Shown: positions 48,567 through 61,481, numbered from the stretch's first letter. The stretch: DNA of 64,000 nucleotides from Plantago ovata (GCA_028274465.1 CM051456.1:65954753-66018752), one strand, 5' to 3'. Notes: generated from the letters alone by a model not told the origin. Numbers and translations are program-made.

Positions 48567-49620
48567 TGATGACAGTGTTTTTTACACTTTCATTCGGTTC
48601 TTTTTCACCAATTTAGCTATCCTCTTGTATGCATTTTAGTGCATTTTGTTAGAATAGTGTCACGTTTCATTTTCTTTGTTATTTTCAGTATTTAAATGAA
48701 AATTGCACTTTTGGATATGAATTATGGCGAAACATTGAAGTTTTGGTGCAACGCGATCACCCGTGGTGTGTCAAGGAGTACTAGGACGTGTTTCCAGGCC
48801 TAAAGACGGTGTTTCGGAGCTCAAAAACCGTACCCAAGGCCAATGAGAACATTAAAGATTCGAGATATCTTGTATGAGACGGAAACGGTAGTTCATTCGG
48901 AGTTCGGATGAAGATTTTGGAGCCTTTGAAGTGAAATTTGGAAGTTCCATTTGCATAGTCTCAGACTCTCAGTATTTTGGGCACAGGTATTTAATACGAT
49001 ATTAGATTGGGATGAGTTTACAACCTACGTGTAGCTAACTCGAAGAGCTATTCAACGATGGGTCTTACGTGCCAATCTGAGTTCGGATGCGCCCGGAATC
49101 GCTGTTCGAACTTAGAGGAAAAACTGGCAAACTTGCTGCCAGCCACAAGCGGACCACCTGGGACGGGGGCGCACAGCCCCTCAGATTTCGGAATTTGGCG
49201 ATATTTTATATATATAAGTCGAATTTTCAGATCTTAGATCATACTTTTGCAGACATAAACCCTAGAGCTGGTTCTGGGTTTTCTTTGACTTAGAACTACT
49301 TTTTCTTAGCGATTTGGAGCTTCAAGGTAGAGATTTGGACATCTATTGATCTCACTTTGCTAGATCTTTGTGAGTTTAGCAATTCACCGGAGATTGACAA
49401 CCCTCGGTGGTAACTTTTTATCTCACTATTTTTTGCACTCTATCTTTCAATTCAACCATGTTTTCATCTATGATTGTTATGATTGCTATTGTTGATTTCG
49501 ATTTTGTTATGAGTAGCTAAATTTCTAGTTGGTGATGGTATGTAAATTCATAGCTAGGGTTCATATTGTGCATGATTGAGTTTCTGAATCTTTTGCTTGT
49601 AGAATTGTTTTATTCGATTC
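48567..49620 (+). mobile_element. Element P, 3' LTR, truncated
   Basis: Starts TGATGACAGTG and keeps a TATA box (tttatatatataag, ~49204-49217) preceded by ggcgcacagcccc. It matches the 5' LTR up to ttttattcgattc and then changes to the Q sequence at 49621, lacking the last ~0.45 kb. Confidence 0.85.
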
Positions 49621-52434
49621 TGTTGGTCCCTTTAAACAACAAGAAAAGACTAGGGGGGGGGGGGAGTGAATAGTCTTTTCAAACTTTCGTTGTTTAAAAA
49701 CTTTCTCAGCAAGGGCTTATTACTTTTCAGTAATGAGTTTGCTGATACTTAACTTTCTTAGCAAGTACTAGTTACTTTTCAGTAACGAGCTTTACTGATA
49801 CTTAAAAAACAGAGTGCGGAAGATCCCTTGTTAGCATGAATCTTTCTTAACTAGAGAAGATCTTCTTCTTTGACTTCTTGGTTAAAGGGTCAGAGTAGTA
49901 AGCAACATCAATTGGTTTGATAAATCGGGCTCTTGCTTCATTAGCTTGCCAATAGATGTTCTTCTTACTAAAACTTCCAGATTCAGCCATCTTGCAATAA
50001 TGTTTCTTGGGTAGGGAGGAGGATCCCTTTCTTTTATTTTCATCTTTAATTCAATCCAAGTGTACATCTGATTCAGTACAGCAGTTGGAAAGAAATCATT
50101 GACCAATATATCTTCCAGCTTTAAGATCCAGCAACCATGAACATTTCTGATCACATTTTGAGTTGTTTCCTCATTGCTGGTCTTTATATAATCAATTGGC
50201 GGAGCCAATGGCAATGCTGGCTAGCCTCTTTTCTTCTTGTCTTTGCCTTTTTCTTCTTGACTTTGCATTTTCTTGATCTCTTGATGAAGATCTTGTGTCA
50301 GAAGAGAAATGTTTTGAGTGGCCAGAAGGAGTTAGGGCTGTGATTGGTCTAGCTCTTATTGCTTGAGCTATTTTTTGAATGTCATCATCATCATCATCTT
50401 CATTTAGATCTTGATGACTTTCAGTATGACAGTATTCATGAGTTTCAGCAGATGTTCTTCTCCTTTTCGGATTTGCTGAATTTATCTCAGAATCTGTTTC
50501 AGCTTGTCTTTTAGAACTTTTCTCTCTTTCAGCAAGCGGTTCTCTTGGAGGTGGACTAGGCAGATTCAATGGCGCTTCAGCATGGGTTTTCTTTCTTGAA
50601 GATTTTCTTTGTTTATCTTCCCCCGTAGACATGGATTGCATCATTCGTTGAATGTGCAGAGAGAAAAACTCATTGCAATTTTCAACAAGAGTACTTAGGC
50701 TATTGTACTTAAGAATAATTCCTTGCTGATCAGCGGTCAGCTTGGACAGTTCTTGTTTTATACTCACCAAGTTCTCCTCATGTCTGCGCTCATTGTCGAC
50801 TTTTTCTTCAATGAAAGTCTGAGTCTTTTTCAATGCAGTCTTTGCCAGTTTGAGTGCTTGACTGACATCTTCTTCATAGCTTTTATGATGTAGACTTATG
50901 TCTTTCTGAGCTATGGTAAGAGAAGTAGTGCGTTTCAGCACAGTAGCCAGTATTTTGCCTATGTCAAGCGGACTTTCAGCAAGTAGTGCATCATCCTCTT
51001 CTTTGCAAGCTTTGTGTACTTCCATTAGTGCCTTAATTCTTGGAGTAAAATCCTCAACACTAGGGAACGGCACTAAAGAAGGAGTTACGGAATGAACTTT
51101 GAGCTCAGTAGCGAATTGATCATCATTGGTCAGCAAACGACATCTTATATCATCTCCTACATCATGTTCATCATCAAGAGGAGGAATTGTAACCACTCGG
51201 GTTCAGCTTTCTTTGTTAGATCTTCTTCGTTTGCTGAGAGATCTTCTTCGTCATCAGATTCATCAAGGCCAGCAACCTTGGTTCCTAAGTCTGTAGCTTC
51301 ATTCACTTTGGGTTGAGTGGTTGCTGAGGGAAACTCTTGAGACTCAACAACTGGAGTTTCACCACTAGTAAGTGGAAGGTAGGGGACTTCAGTATGCTTC
51401 ACTCCTGAAGATTGAGCAATGTCTAGATTCTGCGTATGTCTTGCATGAATCTGTAGACTTTTTTGAAATACTCTTTGATAATCTTCATCCATTTCTTCAT
51501 CATCAAGGTTTGGTTCAGTGACCTTGGCATCGAGTAAAGATAACTCGGCATCAGAAGCTTACTTTTGCCTAATTTCATTTCAGCACGCTTTTTGGCGTAC
51601 TCTTCTTCAGTTTCAGCAACTTGTTCAGTGGCTTGAGTACTTGTCTCAGTAGGGGCAGGATTGGATTCTTGTTGCTGACTTGTTGTGTGATCAGCTTGCT
51701 GATTTTCAGTATCATGACGTTCAGTCTCAGCAACTGTCAGTTTAAGTCCACCAGCATCAGGACTAGGACCTTGATTATCATCATCGTCATCCTTTTTGTC
51801 CTTAGAATCTTTTCCTTCATCATCACTTGGATCTTTGGGAATGTTCTCATCTTCTTCTTCATCATCATCGCCCGTCAGTATGACCAACTCAAGATGTTTG
51901 TACATTGCTACACTTGTAACTTCCTCTTCTTCATTGATTTTGTTGGGATAATCCACCACGGGTACAAAGGAACCCTTGAGCATCACAGCTTGTTCAGCTG
52001 GAGAGGCACTCTTGAATTTGACTTTCATATTCTCTCTGATTAGAGCAATCAGACTTGAGCTCATGAGCTGAGAATATGTCAACTCTTCTGGAAGTATAGA
52101 GTGCACAAACGTCTCGAGTTTCAGCAGAGAAATTCTCTTTTTCTCGTTGGACAAATGAAGGTGAAGATCAGAAAAGTCCATCCTTCTGTACCTTTGCCAG
52201 TTGCTGACAGATTTAGCAACTCTGGTCAAGGTAATGTAAGAAAATATGGTCAGAGTTACCCCTAGGGTACGCAGCGGAATTTCAAAAATTTTCTTAACAA
52301 GCAGGTTAATTGATCATGCATATAACGTATATAATAAACACATTAATCAGAAGACTTACAATACTCCAAAGCAAGAATAGGTATTGAATCGATATGCCTA
52401 TCGATGAAGTTTTCGTAATAGTCCGGTGAATCTT
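49621..52434 (-). mobile_element. Element Q: fragment of another retroelement
   Basis: The left edge TGTTGGTCCC (complement GGGACCAACA) looks like an LTR end in minus orientation. It is followed by a G12 run (~49652-49664) and a ~55-bp tandem repeat (actttct.agcaag..ttacttttcagtaa.gag..actgatactta, twice, 49690-49805). A long, broken minus-strand ORF fills most of the rest. The right boundary is the start of N1's LTR at 52435. Family uncertain; it might be a Sirevirus-type element with an envelope-position ORF. Confidence 0.5.
49882..52229 (-). pseudogene. Q long acidic/lysine-rich ORF in several frames
   Basis: Successive minus frames 52229-51423, 51492-51157, 51196-50192 and 50214-49882 follow each other with small overlaps, so one ORF of about 770 codons has three frameshifts (near 51545, 51190 and 50200). 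The N-terminal part (NWQRYRRMDFSDLHLHLS, EELTYSQLMSSSLIALIREN, MLKGSFVPVVDYP) is globular. The middle is low-complexity acidic (GDDDEEEDENIP), followed by a coiled-coil-like segment (ALKLAKTALKKTQTFIEEKV) and a basic tail (KSRRKRQRQEEKR). It has no polymerase or protease motif. Such proteins are found in plant retroelements after or in place of pol, but I cannot name the family. Confidence 0.5.
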
Positions 52435-53704
52435 TGATGAATGTATATTTTACACTTTCATTTGAGTCTTTTTCACCTATTTTAGCTATCCTCTATGTTA
52501 ATTTAGCTATATTTTAGTGCATTTTATTAGAATAGTGTCACGTTTCCCTTTAGTTTTTATTTTACAGGTTTTGGTTGAAAAACGAGGTTTTCCGGGCAAT
52601 TATATTGAAGTAGACAAGGAATTGGTGTTCCAAAAGCCTAATTGGAGTATCTGAAAGATTCTGGATAGGATTTGAAGTCTAGAGACCGAATCTGGAGGCT
52701 AGAAGGTCACTAGAAGGCAGAAACCGAGTCCGAAAAGGGGAAGAAATCCAAAAACGCGTCAAAAATGCGTTCTTGGCCGAAATTTACTCCCAGGCGAGTC
52801 GCCCGGGATGTGGGGCGAATCGCCCCACACCAGGCGAATCGCCCGGTGTGTGGGGCCCTTCGCCCCACACAATTCGAAAGCCTATATATAGTTGCTCAGT
52901 TTTCTCCGTTTTTCATACTTTTCCAGACCTTTTCTCTCACCTTTCTCTGTAGTTTTAGGTAGGAATTTCCCATAGCCTGTTCGGGGGGTTCTTATCTTAG
53001 GAGATACTTTTTCTTATCAGTTTGGAGCTTGTACGATCACGATTCTTCGGAGACTGACAACCTTCGGTAACATTGTATCTTACAGTTTTTCTACTTATTT
53101 TTATATATCTTTCATCATGTTTTCATTCATTCGTGGTATGATTTCTGTTGATTGCATGACAACTATGAGTAACTAAACTTCTCGTTGGTGGTAGTATGTG
53201 ATTTCTTAGCGAAGGGTTGATAATTATGCTAATGGCTATATCGCGCATTATACTCTGAGTTATTGCTTTATTTCTTTGATCTATCTAAATCTATATCTTC
53301 GTAGTGTTGAATAATTATGGAACACAATTGGACACTTCATTGATCTTTGATCTATCTAAATCTCTATCTTCGTAGTGTTGAATAATTACAGAACAAAATT
53401 GGACAATTCATTGATCAAAGATCTCCATGCAAGACCGAGGAATTTATGCATGATTATTAACCCGTTATGCTTTGAATGACCATACTATCACCAATCTCCA
53501 TTATCTGTTAAGATAAACCTTTGCTAAATCGTCTGCTATTTTATATTCTCAAGTTAAATTAGATAAAGCTAGTTATAGTCCTTAGAGATCGACAGTCGAG
53601 GTTATTCTACTGCTACACTACGGTTTTCGTTGTAGTTGTGAATTGCCTTTGGCTAAATACAAATTTATTTGATTAGTTGGAACCCGACAATCCAACGTTC
53701 ATCA
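52435..53704 (+). mobile_element. Element N1, 5' LTR
   Basis: 1270 bp, TGATGAATGTATATTTTACAC..CGTTCATCA, preceded by atctt (52430-52434), a possible target duplication. GC palindromes lie at 52789-52872 and the TATA box at 52882-52891 (cctatatatagttgctcag). Close relative of the M LTR but in plus orientation. Confidence 0.88.
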
Positions 53705-53707
53705 AAT

Positions 53708-53725
53708 TGGCGCCGTTGCCGGGGA
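53708..53725 (+). other. Primer binding site of N1, tRNA-Asp type
   Basis: TGGCGCCGTTGCCGGGGA, an exact complement of the plant tRNA-Asp 3' end, three bases after the LTR. Confidence 0.9.
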
Positions 53726-53850
53726 CTATACTGATTTCTTCTGTTTAGCTTTTTTATATTTTCAGCATTCAATTCCTAGTTCTAGTAGTTTTTAGTTTTC
53801 CTATTTAATCTCTCTCTGACACTGCTTTCCAAGTTTGTTACAGATAGTGT

Positions 53851-55952
53851 ATGCCACATACACGATCTAGAGGAACACCGCTTGCTGATTCAATTGCTGA
53901 GATCGATAGAGTCTACCACCAAAGAAGGCGACTACTTCAAAGGCGTGAACTAGAGGAAATAGAGGATACCGATTTCTCTGAATCTCTACACAGTCTTTTC
54001 AAGGAAATCGACGGAATGGCAAAAGCTAGACCACTGAAAGCAAGGGTTCAACCCTCCAAGGATCGTATGAGGGGACCGACGATTGTTCTTTCATCTGCAA
54101 CTCGAGATCTGGAAATCAAGAACCACGCGTTCCAACAACTTCCGAGGTTCTATGGCTTAGCAAGGGAAGATGTGATGGGGTACTTGCACGATATCGATGA
54201 TTTCGTCAACCAACTCCCACGACCCGGAGCTGAAATAACAATGAATGAGTTGAGGATGAAGGTTTTTGGCTTGGCGACAGAGCCAAGTCATGGTTGAGTT
54301 CTCTACCAGCAGGCTCGCTGGACACTTGGGAGAAGGTTTTTTCACCTTTCATGGAAAAATACTTCACTCACACCTTGACTATCGCGCTAAAGGCGCAAAT
54401 CACTGGATTCAAACAGGACTATGATGAGACCATCTACACCGCGTTTGAGAGGTTCCAAGATCTCACGAACAAGTGCCCTCACCATGGTTTTGAGCTTTCT
54501 GATCTAGTCCAACATTTCTAAAATGGACTAACCTTCGAGAACCAACAAGTGGTGGACTTCCAATGCCGTGGCAATATTTGGGAGGAAACCGCATAAGCCG
54601 TCTGGGCAGTTTTCGAAAGGCTTGCTAAGGGTTCGCAGTTCAAGGACCCAAGGGCAATGGTTAGGAGACGTGGACCTGAAGCTCCACCTACTCAAGAAGC
54701 CCCTATGTATAGGGGGAATGGGGATCAATTCGAGTGCTTTACCAACGAATTGAAGCAAGTCCTCAAGAGCGCCACTGGAACAACTGTTTTGAACGAAGTT
54801 TGCCGAATATGCAAGAACTATGGACATGGGGCTCATATGTGTAGATCGGAGCTTGCGTATGATGATGGCAACTGGGCTCAAGGAGGCGAAGAGGAAGCCT
54901 TTGCTATGGAGTTTGGTACTCAAGAAGCTAGCTACAGACAAGATGGTAGGAATCCTCGAGGTGGATTTTGGAGAAGAGGGTTCCGTAACAATCAAGGATA
55001 TGCACCGGCTAGCCAAACTTATGGCCCTAACCAAGACCGTAGTAGGCTTAACTATGGTAATGACCACTGCGAAAACCCCGCTCCGAAAGAGCAACCGAAG
55101 TCGAAGTCGGCTCAACTAATGGAGAACTTGCAAAAGATGGTTGATCACACCCAAAGTTTTCTCAAACGTTATGAAGAAGATTCTTAGAAGACTAGGTAAA
55201 GGCTTGATAGGTTGGAAGAGAGCACTAGGCTTGCCCATCAAAAGATGCAAGAGTTGATCGACCGAGGAGCAAGTAGGGAGCAAGGCAAGCTGCCTAGCAA
55301 CACTGAGAAGTCGATGTCCATTACCTTGGTGGGTGATCTACCTGTCGAAATCACCATCAAGAAGGTTGCTAAGTGCGAGTGTTGCAAGAAGGAAGAACCT
55401 CCGCTGACCTAGGAAGAAGAGAAGGACCTTGGTTCAGAAGAGAGTGAAGAGGAGCAAGAGGATCCCGAGCCACTCCCTCAAAGTTTCGATGTTAAAGTCG
55501 AGATTGGTGAGCTTGAAGATGTCCGTGCCACACTAGACACGGGATCCTACTCTAATGTGCTCCCAATGAATGTGTTTGAGAAGAGTAGCCTTGGAAAACT
55601 ATCTGAGCATAAGGCTATTGTGCAACTGGCGGATCGATCCTTTGTGAGACCCGAAGGCGTTGTGAAGAATGTATTGGTCAAGATTGGTGAAGCTTCTGTA
55701 TACACCAATTTTGTAGTTATGCCGGCGTCTACACCTGGGATGGGGGATGTCGTTCTCTTAGGGCGAACGTTCTTGACCAAGCTACGCTCCGTGCTAGACA
55801 TCTACCGAAGGACTTGCACCATTGAGGTGGATGGCAAGCGACATATGTTGCGAGCCATATCTGATCCACCTGATACTTCTCACACAATTAACTACTGTGG
55901 TCTTGCTGTCTATGTTCATTCTTATTCACAGGTTCGTGGCATGAGGAGATGA
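53851..55952 (+). pseudogene. N1 gag-protease, multiply disrupted
   Basis: MPHTRSRGTPLADSIAEIDR starts 126 bp after the primer site. Relative to N2, a short deletion near 54262 (MKVF|GL) shifts the frame. In-frame stops then follow HF (54519), ETA (54593), EEDS and KTR (55185-55197), and PPLT (55410). Preserved parts are the gag core (LSSLPAGSLDTWEKVFSPF), an intact CX2CX4HX4C knuckle (CRICKNYGHGAHMC) and the protease (ATLDTGSYSNVLP; DVVLLGRTFL). It is a dead copy of the M2/N2 gene. Confidence 0.85.
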
Positions 55953-56828
55953 TCCATGAAGGGGAAGTCTAGTACCCTCAACAAGAAGAGCTAGGCGCAA
56001 ACAGGAGTCGAGTCAAAGACTTTAAACAATGGCGCTATCCGGGAGGCAACCCGGAGTTTTTATCGCTTTTTTACCGCTTTATTGCATGCATTCATACTTG
56101 AACAATTTGCTTTTCATATGTGAATTTGTTCGACTCTGTGTCGTATGTGCTTATGTTATATTTGAGTGAGATTTTTCGAGTGGTTTTATGAGAAAATGGT
56201 TTTTGGGGACTTACAAACCGTGATTTTTCGAAAGTTTTCGTCTCCCCGCATCAGGAGGTGGGGGGCGAATCGCCCCGCACCCGGGGCGACTCGCCCCACG
56301 GTCTCTGCAGGGTCAAAAATGCGGAAATCCACCATTGTCCTCATTTCTTCATCTCTTCACCCTTCTTACTCCCCAAAAAAAACCGAAACTCGCGAAAATA
56401 GCTTCAAATCTTCATAAAACCTTCATTACTCCACCAAATTTAGTGTTCTATAGCTTCAATCGAAGCCCATTACGTGCTCTTTCTTTTCATCCGAACAAAT
56501 TTCATCCTAGTGCATTCGTTTCCAGAGATGAGGTATCTTCTTTTGAACCCTAATTTTTCAAATTTGGGGGTTTTCTAATTTGAGCTTCAATTAGGCTTAT
56601 ATGATGTATGGGTAGGTTGTTTGTGTGATTAGAAGCATTATTTACTATCAATTGCATGCTCAATTATGCTTGAATTGTTGATTTGGTAATTTTGCTACTA
56701 GATGTTTTTATCTTGTTATGCAATGGAGCTCTTTCTTCGATTCCATACATATGATTGTGTTTACTGATATGATAATGAAAGGTATGTTGGTAGAATGCAT
56801 AATTGTTGGGTATGAGGATTTATGATGC
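55953..56828 (+). mobile_element. N1 interior after gag-pro
   Basis: It contains the inverted ccgggaggcaacccgg (~56038-56055), GC palindromes at 56255-56300 (GGGGCGAATCGCCCCG, GGGGCGACTCGCCCC) and an AT-rich part ending ..ttatgatgc. The same sequence follows gag-pro in N2 (60447-61270), where it continues past this point. So N1 is interrupted here by N2's LTR. No coding region. Confidence 0.75.
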
Positions 56829-58142
56829 TGATGGATGTGTATTTTACACTTTCATTTGAGTCTTTTCACCTATTTTAGCTATCCTCTATGTTAATTTAGC
56901 TATATTTTAGTGCATTTTATTAGAATAGTGTCACGTTTCCCTTTAGATTTTATTTTACAGGTTTTGGTTGAAAAACGAGGATTTCGGGGCAATTATATTG
57001 AAGTTGACAAGGAATTGGTGTTCCAGAAGCCTATTTGGAGTATCTGAAGGTTCCCGGATAGGATTTGGAGTCTAGGGGTCGAATCTGGAGGTTAGAAGGC
57101 CACTAGAAGTCAGAAACTGAGTCCGAAAAGGGGAAGAAATCCAAAAACGCGTCAAAAACGCGGAATTCCGCAAAAATTACTCCCGGGCGAACCGCCCGGG
57201 ACGTTGGGCGAATCGCCCCACACCGGGCAAACCGCCCGGTGTGTGGGACGAATCGCCCCACACTTTTTCGTAGCCTATATATAGTTGCTCAGTTTTTCTC
57301 CGAAATTCATACTTTTCCAGACCTATTCTCTCACCTTTCTCTGTAGTTTTAGGTAGGAACTTCCCAGAGCCTGTTCTGGGGGTTCGTAGCTTAGGAGACA
57401 CTTTTTCATAACAGATTGGAGCTTGTAGGATCGCAATTCTTCGGAGATTGACAACTTTCGGTAACATTGTATCTTACAGTTTATTCTACATATTTTTATA
57501 TATCTTTCAACCTGTTTTCTTCTATGATTTCTGTTGATTGCATGCCTATTATGAGTAGCTAAACTTATCGTTGGTGGTAGTATGTGAATTCTTAGCGAAG
57601 GGAAGATAATCATGCTAATGGCTATATCGCGCATTATACTCCGTGTTATTGCTTTATTTCGTTGATCAGGCTCAGCCTAAATTCTCGTATGTTGTATTAA
57701 TTATTATGCACAATTGGACCCTCGTCAACCTATGCGCATCTATATATTCGTAGTGTTGAATAATTACGGAACACAATAGGACAATAGTTATTGACTTGTC
57801 AGTATCTCTATCTTCGTAGTGCTTAATAATTGCAACAGGACATTCGATTGATCAAAGATCTCCATGCAAGACCGAGGAATTTACGCATGATTATTGACCC
57901 GTTATGCTTTGAAGGATCATACTATCACCAATCTCCATTATCTGTTAGAAAAACCCTTTGCTTTACGTCTGCTGTTTTTATATTCTCTAGTTAAATAGAT
58001 AAAGCTAGTTATAATCCTAAGAGAACGACACTCGAGTCATTCTACTGCTACACTACGGTTTTCGTTGTAGTTGTGGATTGCCTTTGGCTAAATAACAAAT
58101 ATATTTGATTGGAACGGGGACCCGACAAACCCTCGTTCATCA
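56829..58142 (+). mobile_element. Element N2, 5' LTR
   Basis: 1314 bp, TGATGGATGTGTATTTTACAC..CGTTCATCA, inserted after gatgc (56824-56828). GC palindromes lie at 57180-57262, including CCCGGGCGAACCGCCCGGG, and the TATA box (cctatatatagttgc) at 57272-57282. Confidence 0.88.
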
Positions 58143-58145
58143 AAT

Positions 58146-58163
58146 TGGCGCCGCTGCCGGGGA
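58146..58163 (+). other. Primer binding site of N2, tRNA-Asp type
   Basis: TGGCGCCGcTGCCGGGGA, one mismatch to the tRNA-Asp complement. Confidence 0.85.
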
Positions 58164-58287
58164 CTATACTCCTTTTTTCTATTTAATTTGTTTATATTTT
58201 CAGCATTCAATTCCTAATTCTATTAGTTTTAGTTTTCCTTTTTAATCTCTCTCTGATACTGCTTTCGTAGTCTGTTGCAGATAGTGT

Positions 58288-60446
58288 ATGCCACATACAC
58301 GATCTAGGGGAACACCGCTTGCTGATTCAATTGCTGAGATCGACAGAGTCTACCACCAAAGAAGGCGACTACTTCAAAGGCGTGCACTAGAGGAAATAGA
58401 GGATACCGATTTCTCTTAATCTCTACACAGTCTTATCAAGGAAATCGATGGAATGGCAGAAGCTAGACCACTAAAAGCATGGGTTCAACCCACAAAGGAT
58501 CGTATGAGGGGACCGGCGATTGTTCTTTCGTCTGCAACTCGAGATCTGGAAATCAAGAACCACGTATTCCAACAACTTCCGAGGTTCTATGGCTTATCAA
58601 GGGAAGATGTGATGGGGTACTTGCACGATATCGATGATTTCATCAACCAACTCCCACGACCCGGAGCTGAAATAACAACGGATGAGTTGAGGATGAAGGT
58701 TTTTTCTATGGGACTTGGCGACAGAGCCAAGTCATGGTTGAGTTCTCTACCAGCAGGCTCGTTGGACACTTGGGAGAAGGTTTTTTCAGCTTTCATGGAG
58801 AAACACTTCACTCACACCTTGACTACCGCGCTAAAGGCGCAAATCACTGGATTCAAGTAGGACTATGATGAGACCATCTACACCGCGTTTGAGAGGTTCC
58901 AAGATCTCACGAACAAGTGCCCTCACCATGGTTTTGAACTTTCTGACCTAGTTCAACACTTCTACAATGGACTACCTTCGAGAACCAACAAGTGGTGGAT
59001 TTCCAATGCCGAGGCAATATTTGGGAGGAAACCGCAGAAGCCGTCTGGGCAGTTTTCGAAAGGCTTGCTAAGGGTTCGCAGTTCAAGGACCCAAGAGCAA
59101 TGGTTAGGAGACGTGGACCTGAAGCTCCACCGATTCAAGAAGCCCCTATGTATAGGGGGAATGAGTATCAATTCGAGTGCTTTACCAACGAATTGAAGCA
59201 AGTCCTCAAGAGCGCCACCGGAACAACTGTTTTGAACGAAGTATGCCGAATATGCAAGAACTATGGGCACGGGGCTCATATGTGTAGATCGGAGCTGGCG
59301 TATGATGATGGCAACTGGGCTCGAGGAGGCGAAGAGGAAGCCTTTACTACGGAGTTTGGTACTCATGAAGTTAGCTACGGAAAAGACGGTAGGAATGCTC
59401 GAGGTGGATTTTGGAGAAGAGGATTCCGAAACAATCAAGGATATGCACCGGCTAACCAAACTTATGGCCCCAACCAAGACCGTAGTAGGCTAAACTATGG
59501 TAATGATCACTACGAAAATCCCGCTCCGAAAGAGCCACCGAAGTCGAAGTCGTCTCAACTGATGGAGAACTTGCAAAAGATGGTTGATCACACCCAAAGT
59601 TTTCTCAAACGTTATGAAGAAGATTATGAGAAGACTAGGGCAAGGCTTGATAGGTTGGAAGAAAGCACTAGGCTTGCCCATCAAAAGATGCAAGAGTTGA
59701 TCGATCGAGGAGCAAGTAGGGAGCAAGGCAAGCTGCCTAGCAACACTGAGAAGTCGAATTCCATTACATTAGCTGGTGATCTACCTGACGAAATCACCAT
59801 CAAGAACGTTGCTAAGTGCGAGTGTTGCATGAAGGAAGAACTTCTACAGGCTAAGGATGAAGAAAAGGACCTTGGTTCTGACGGAAGTGATGAGGAGCAA
59901 GAGGATCCCGAGCCACTCCCTAAAAGTTTCGATGTTAAGGTAGGGATTGGTGAGCTTGAAGATGTCCGTGCCACACTAGACACGGGATCCTACTCAAACA
60001 TACTCCCTTTGAATGTGTTTGAAAAGAGTAGCCTTGGAAAACTATCTGAGCATAGCGCTATTGTGCAACTGGCGGATGGATCCTTTATGAGACCCGAGGG
60101 CGTTGTGAAAAATGTGTTGGTCAAGATTGGTGAAGCTTCTATATACACCAATTTTGTAGTTATGCCGGCGTCTGCACCTGGAACGGGGGATGTCATACTC
60201 TTAGGGCGAACATTCTTGACTAAGCTACGCTCCGTGATGGACATCTACCAAAGAACTTGCACTATTGAAGTGGATGGCAAGCAACACGTGTTGCAAGCCA
60301 TATCTGATCCACCTGATCCGCCTGATATTTCTTACATTACTCACTACTGTGGTCTTGCAGCCTATGTTCTTTCTTATTCACAGGTTCATGGCATGGAGAG
60401 GAGATCAATGAAGGGGAAGCCTAGTACCCGCAAAAAGAAGAGATAG
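58288..60446 (+). pseudogene. N2 gag-protease, best preserved copy of the family
   Basis: It starts MPHTRSRGTPLADSIAEIDR. Stops occur after DTDFS (58418) and ITGFK (58858), and one base is lost at ~58974 (ggactaccttc against ggactaaccttc in N1). From 58992 to 60446 the frame is open for 484 codons. It covers the gag C-terminus with zinc knuckle CRICKNYGHGAHMC, a coiled-coil-like segment (LMENLQKMVDHTQSFLKRYE) and the protease (ATLDTGSYSNILP; DVILLGRTFL). The end (MKGKPSTRKKKR) is basic. Nothing polymerase-like follows. The N-terminal region with FYGLSREDVMGYLHDIDDF, deleted in M2, is present here. Confidence 0.87.
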
Positions 60447-61481
60447 GCGCAGACAGGAGTCGAGTCAAAGACTTTAAACAATGACGCTATCCGGGAGGCA
60501 ACCCAGAGTTTTTATCGCTTTCTTTACCGCTTTATTGCATGCATTCATTCTTGAACTATTTGCTTCTCGTATGCGAATTTTTTCATGTCTGTGTCGTATA
60601 TGCTTATGTTTGAGTGAGATTTTTCAAGTGGTTTTATGAGAAAATTGGTTTTGGGGATTAAAAACCGCGTTTTCGGACGAAAGGACCGTCACCCCACATC
60701 GGGGAGCGGGGGGCGAATCGCCCCACACCGTCGCCCCACGGTCCCAGTAGTTAAAAAACGCGGATTTCCCCTCTTTAGCTCATTTTCTTCATATCTTCAT
60801 CATTCCTCCTCCCCAAAAACCGAAAATCGCGATTTTACCTTCAAAATCTCATAACTTCTTCATTTCTTCATCAAATTTAGTGTTCTTTAGATTCAATCGA
60901 AGCCTATTACGTGATCTATCTTTTCATCCGAACAGATTTCGTCCTAATGCATTAGATTTTCAGATCTGAGGTATCTTCTTATGAACCCTAATTTTCGAAT
61001 TTGGGGGTTTTCTAATTTGAGCTTCAATTATGCTTATTTGATGCATGGGTAGGTTGTTTGTGTGATTAGAAGCGTTATTTACTACCAATTGAATGCTGAA
61101 TTATGCTTGGATTGTTGATTTGGGAATTTTTGCTACTAGATGATATATCTTGTTATGCAATATGTCTTTATCTTTGATTTCATGCTTATGATTGTGTTTA
61201 TTGGTGTAATGATGGTGGATTTGATGATAGAATGCTTAATTGTTGAGTATGAGGATTTATGATGCTAGAATTTTTCGCTACTATGGTATGAATTGAGCCT
61301 TGTTATCTAGGATATTGGTTGTCTAGTAAGAGCATAATGTGATGTATTGCATGTAGTAGTTACATTGGTATGTTGCATGATGAAGAAGCTAGGCTAGACA
61401 TTAAAGGGTTGGGGAGCTCGATTGTTGATTTTATCACTTGTGTGTTTTGTTCTTACACTAGCATATGCATGAGTCAGTTTT
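60447..61481 (+). mobile_element. N2 interior after gag-pro, non-coding
   Basis: It has an inverted ccgggaggcaaccc, GC palindromes at 60700-60745 and an AT-rich stretch equal to that of N1 but continuing through the N1 breakpoint (gatttatgatgct|agaattttt at ~61265). It ends with the leader (tgtttgtaggaaccATG) that in M2 precedes the downstream ORF. Confidence 0.7.

Larger units (their letters stand above)
35398..49620 (+). mobile_element. Element P: LTR retrotransposon interrupted by M2, 3' LTR truncated
   Basis: The 5' LTR is split by M2: 35398-36109 and 44686-45446 (about 1.47 kb). Then come the tRNA-Asp primer site (45450-45467), a short gag-like ORF (45754-46530), a non-coding interior, a polypurine tract (ggtttggggagttt, ~48553-48567) and a 3' LTR from 48567. 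The 3' LTR matches the 5' LTR until 49620 and then switches to unrelated sequence. No protease, reverse transcriptase or integrase is present, so P is non-autonomous. Confidence 0.85.

Noticed and set aside
43472..58163. tRNA-like matches (TGGCGCCGTTGCCGGGGA)
   Set aside because: These are 18-nt primer binding sites complementary to tRNA-Asp, directly after LTR ends; there is no tRNA cloverleaf around them.
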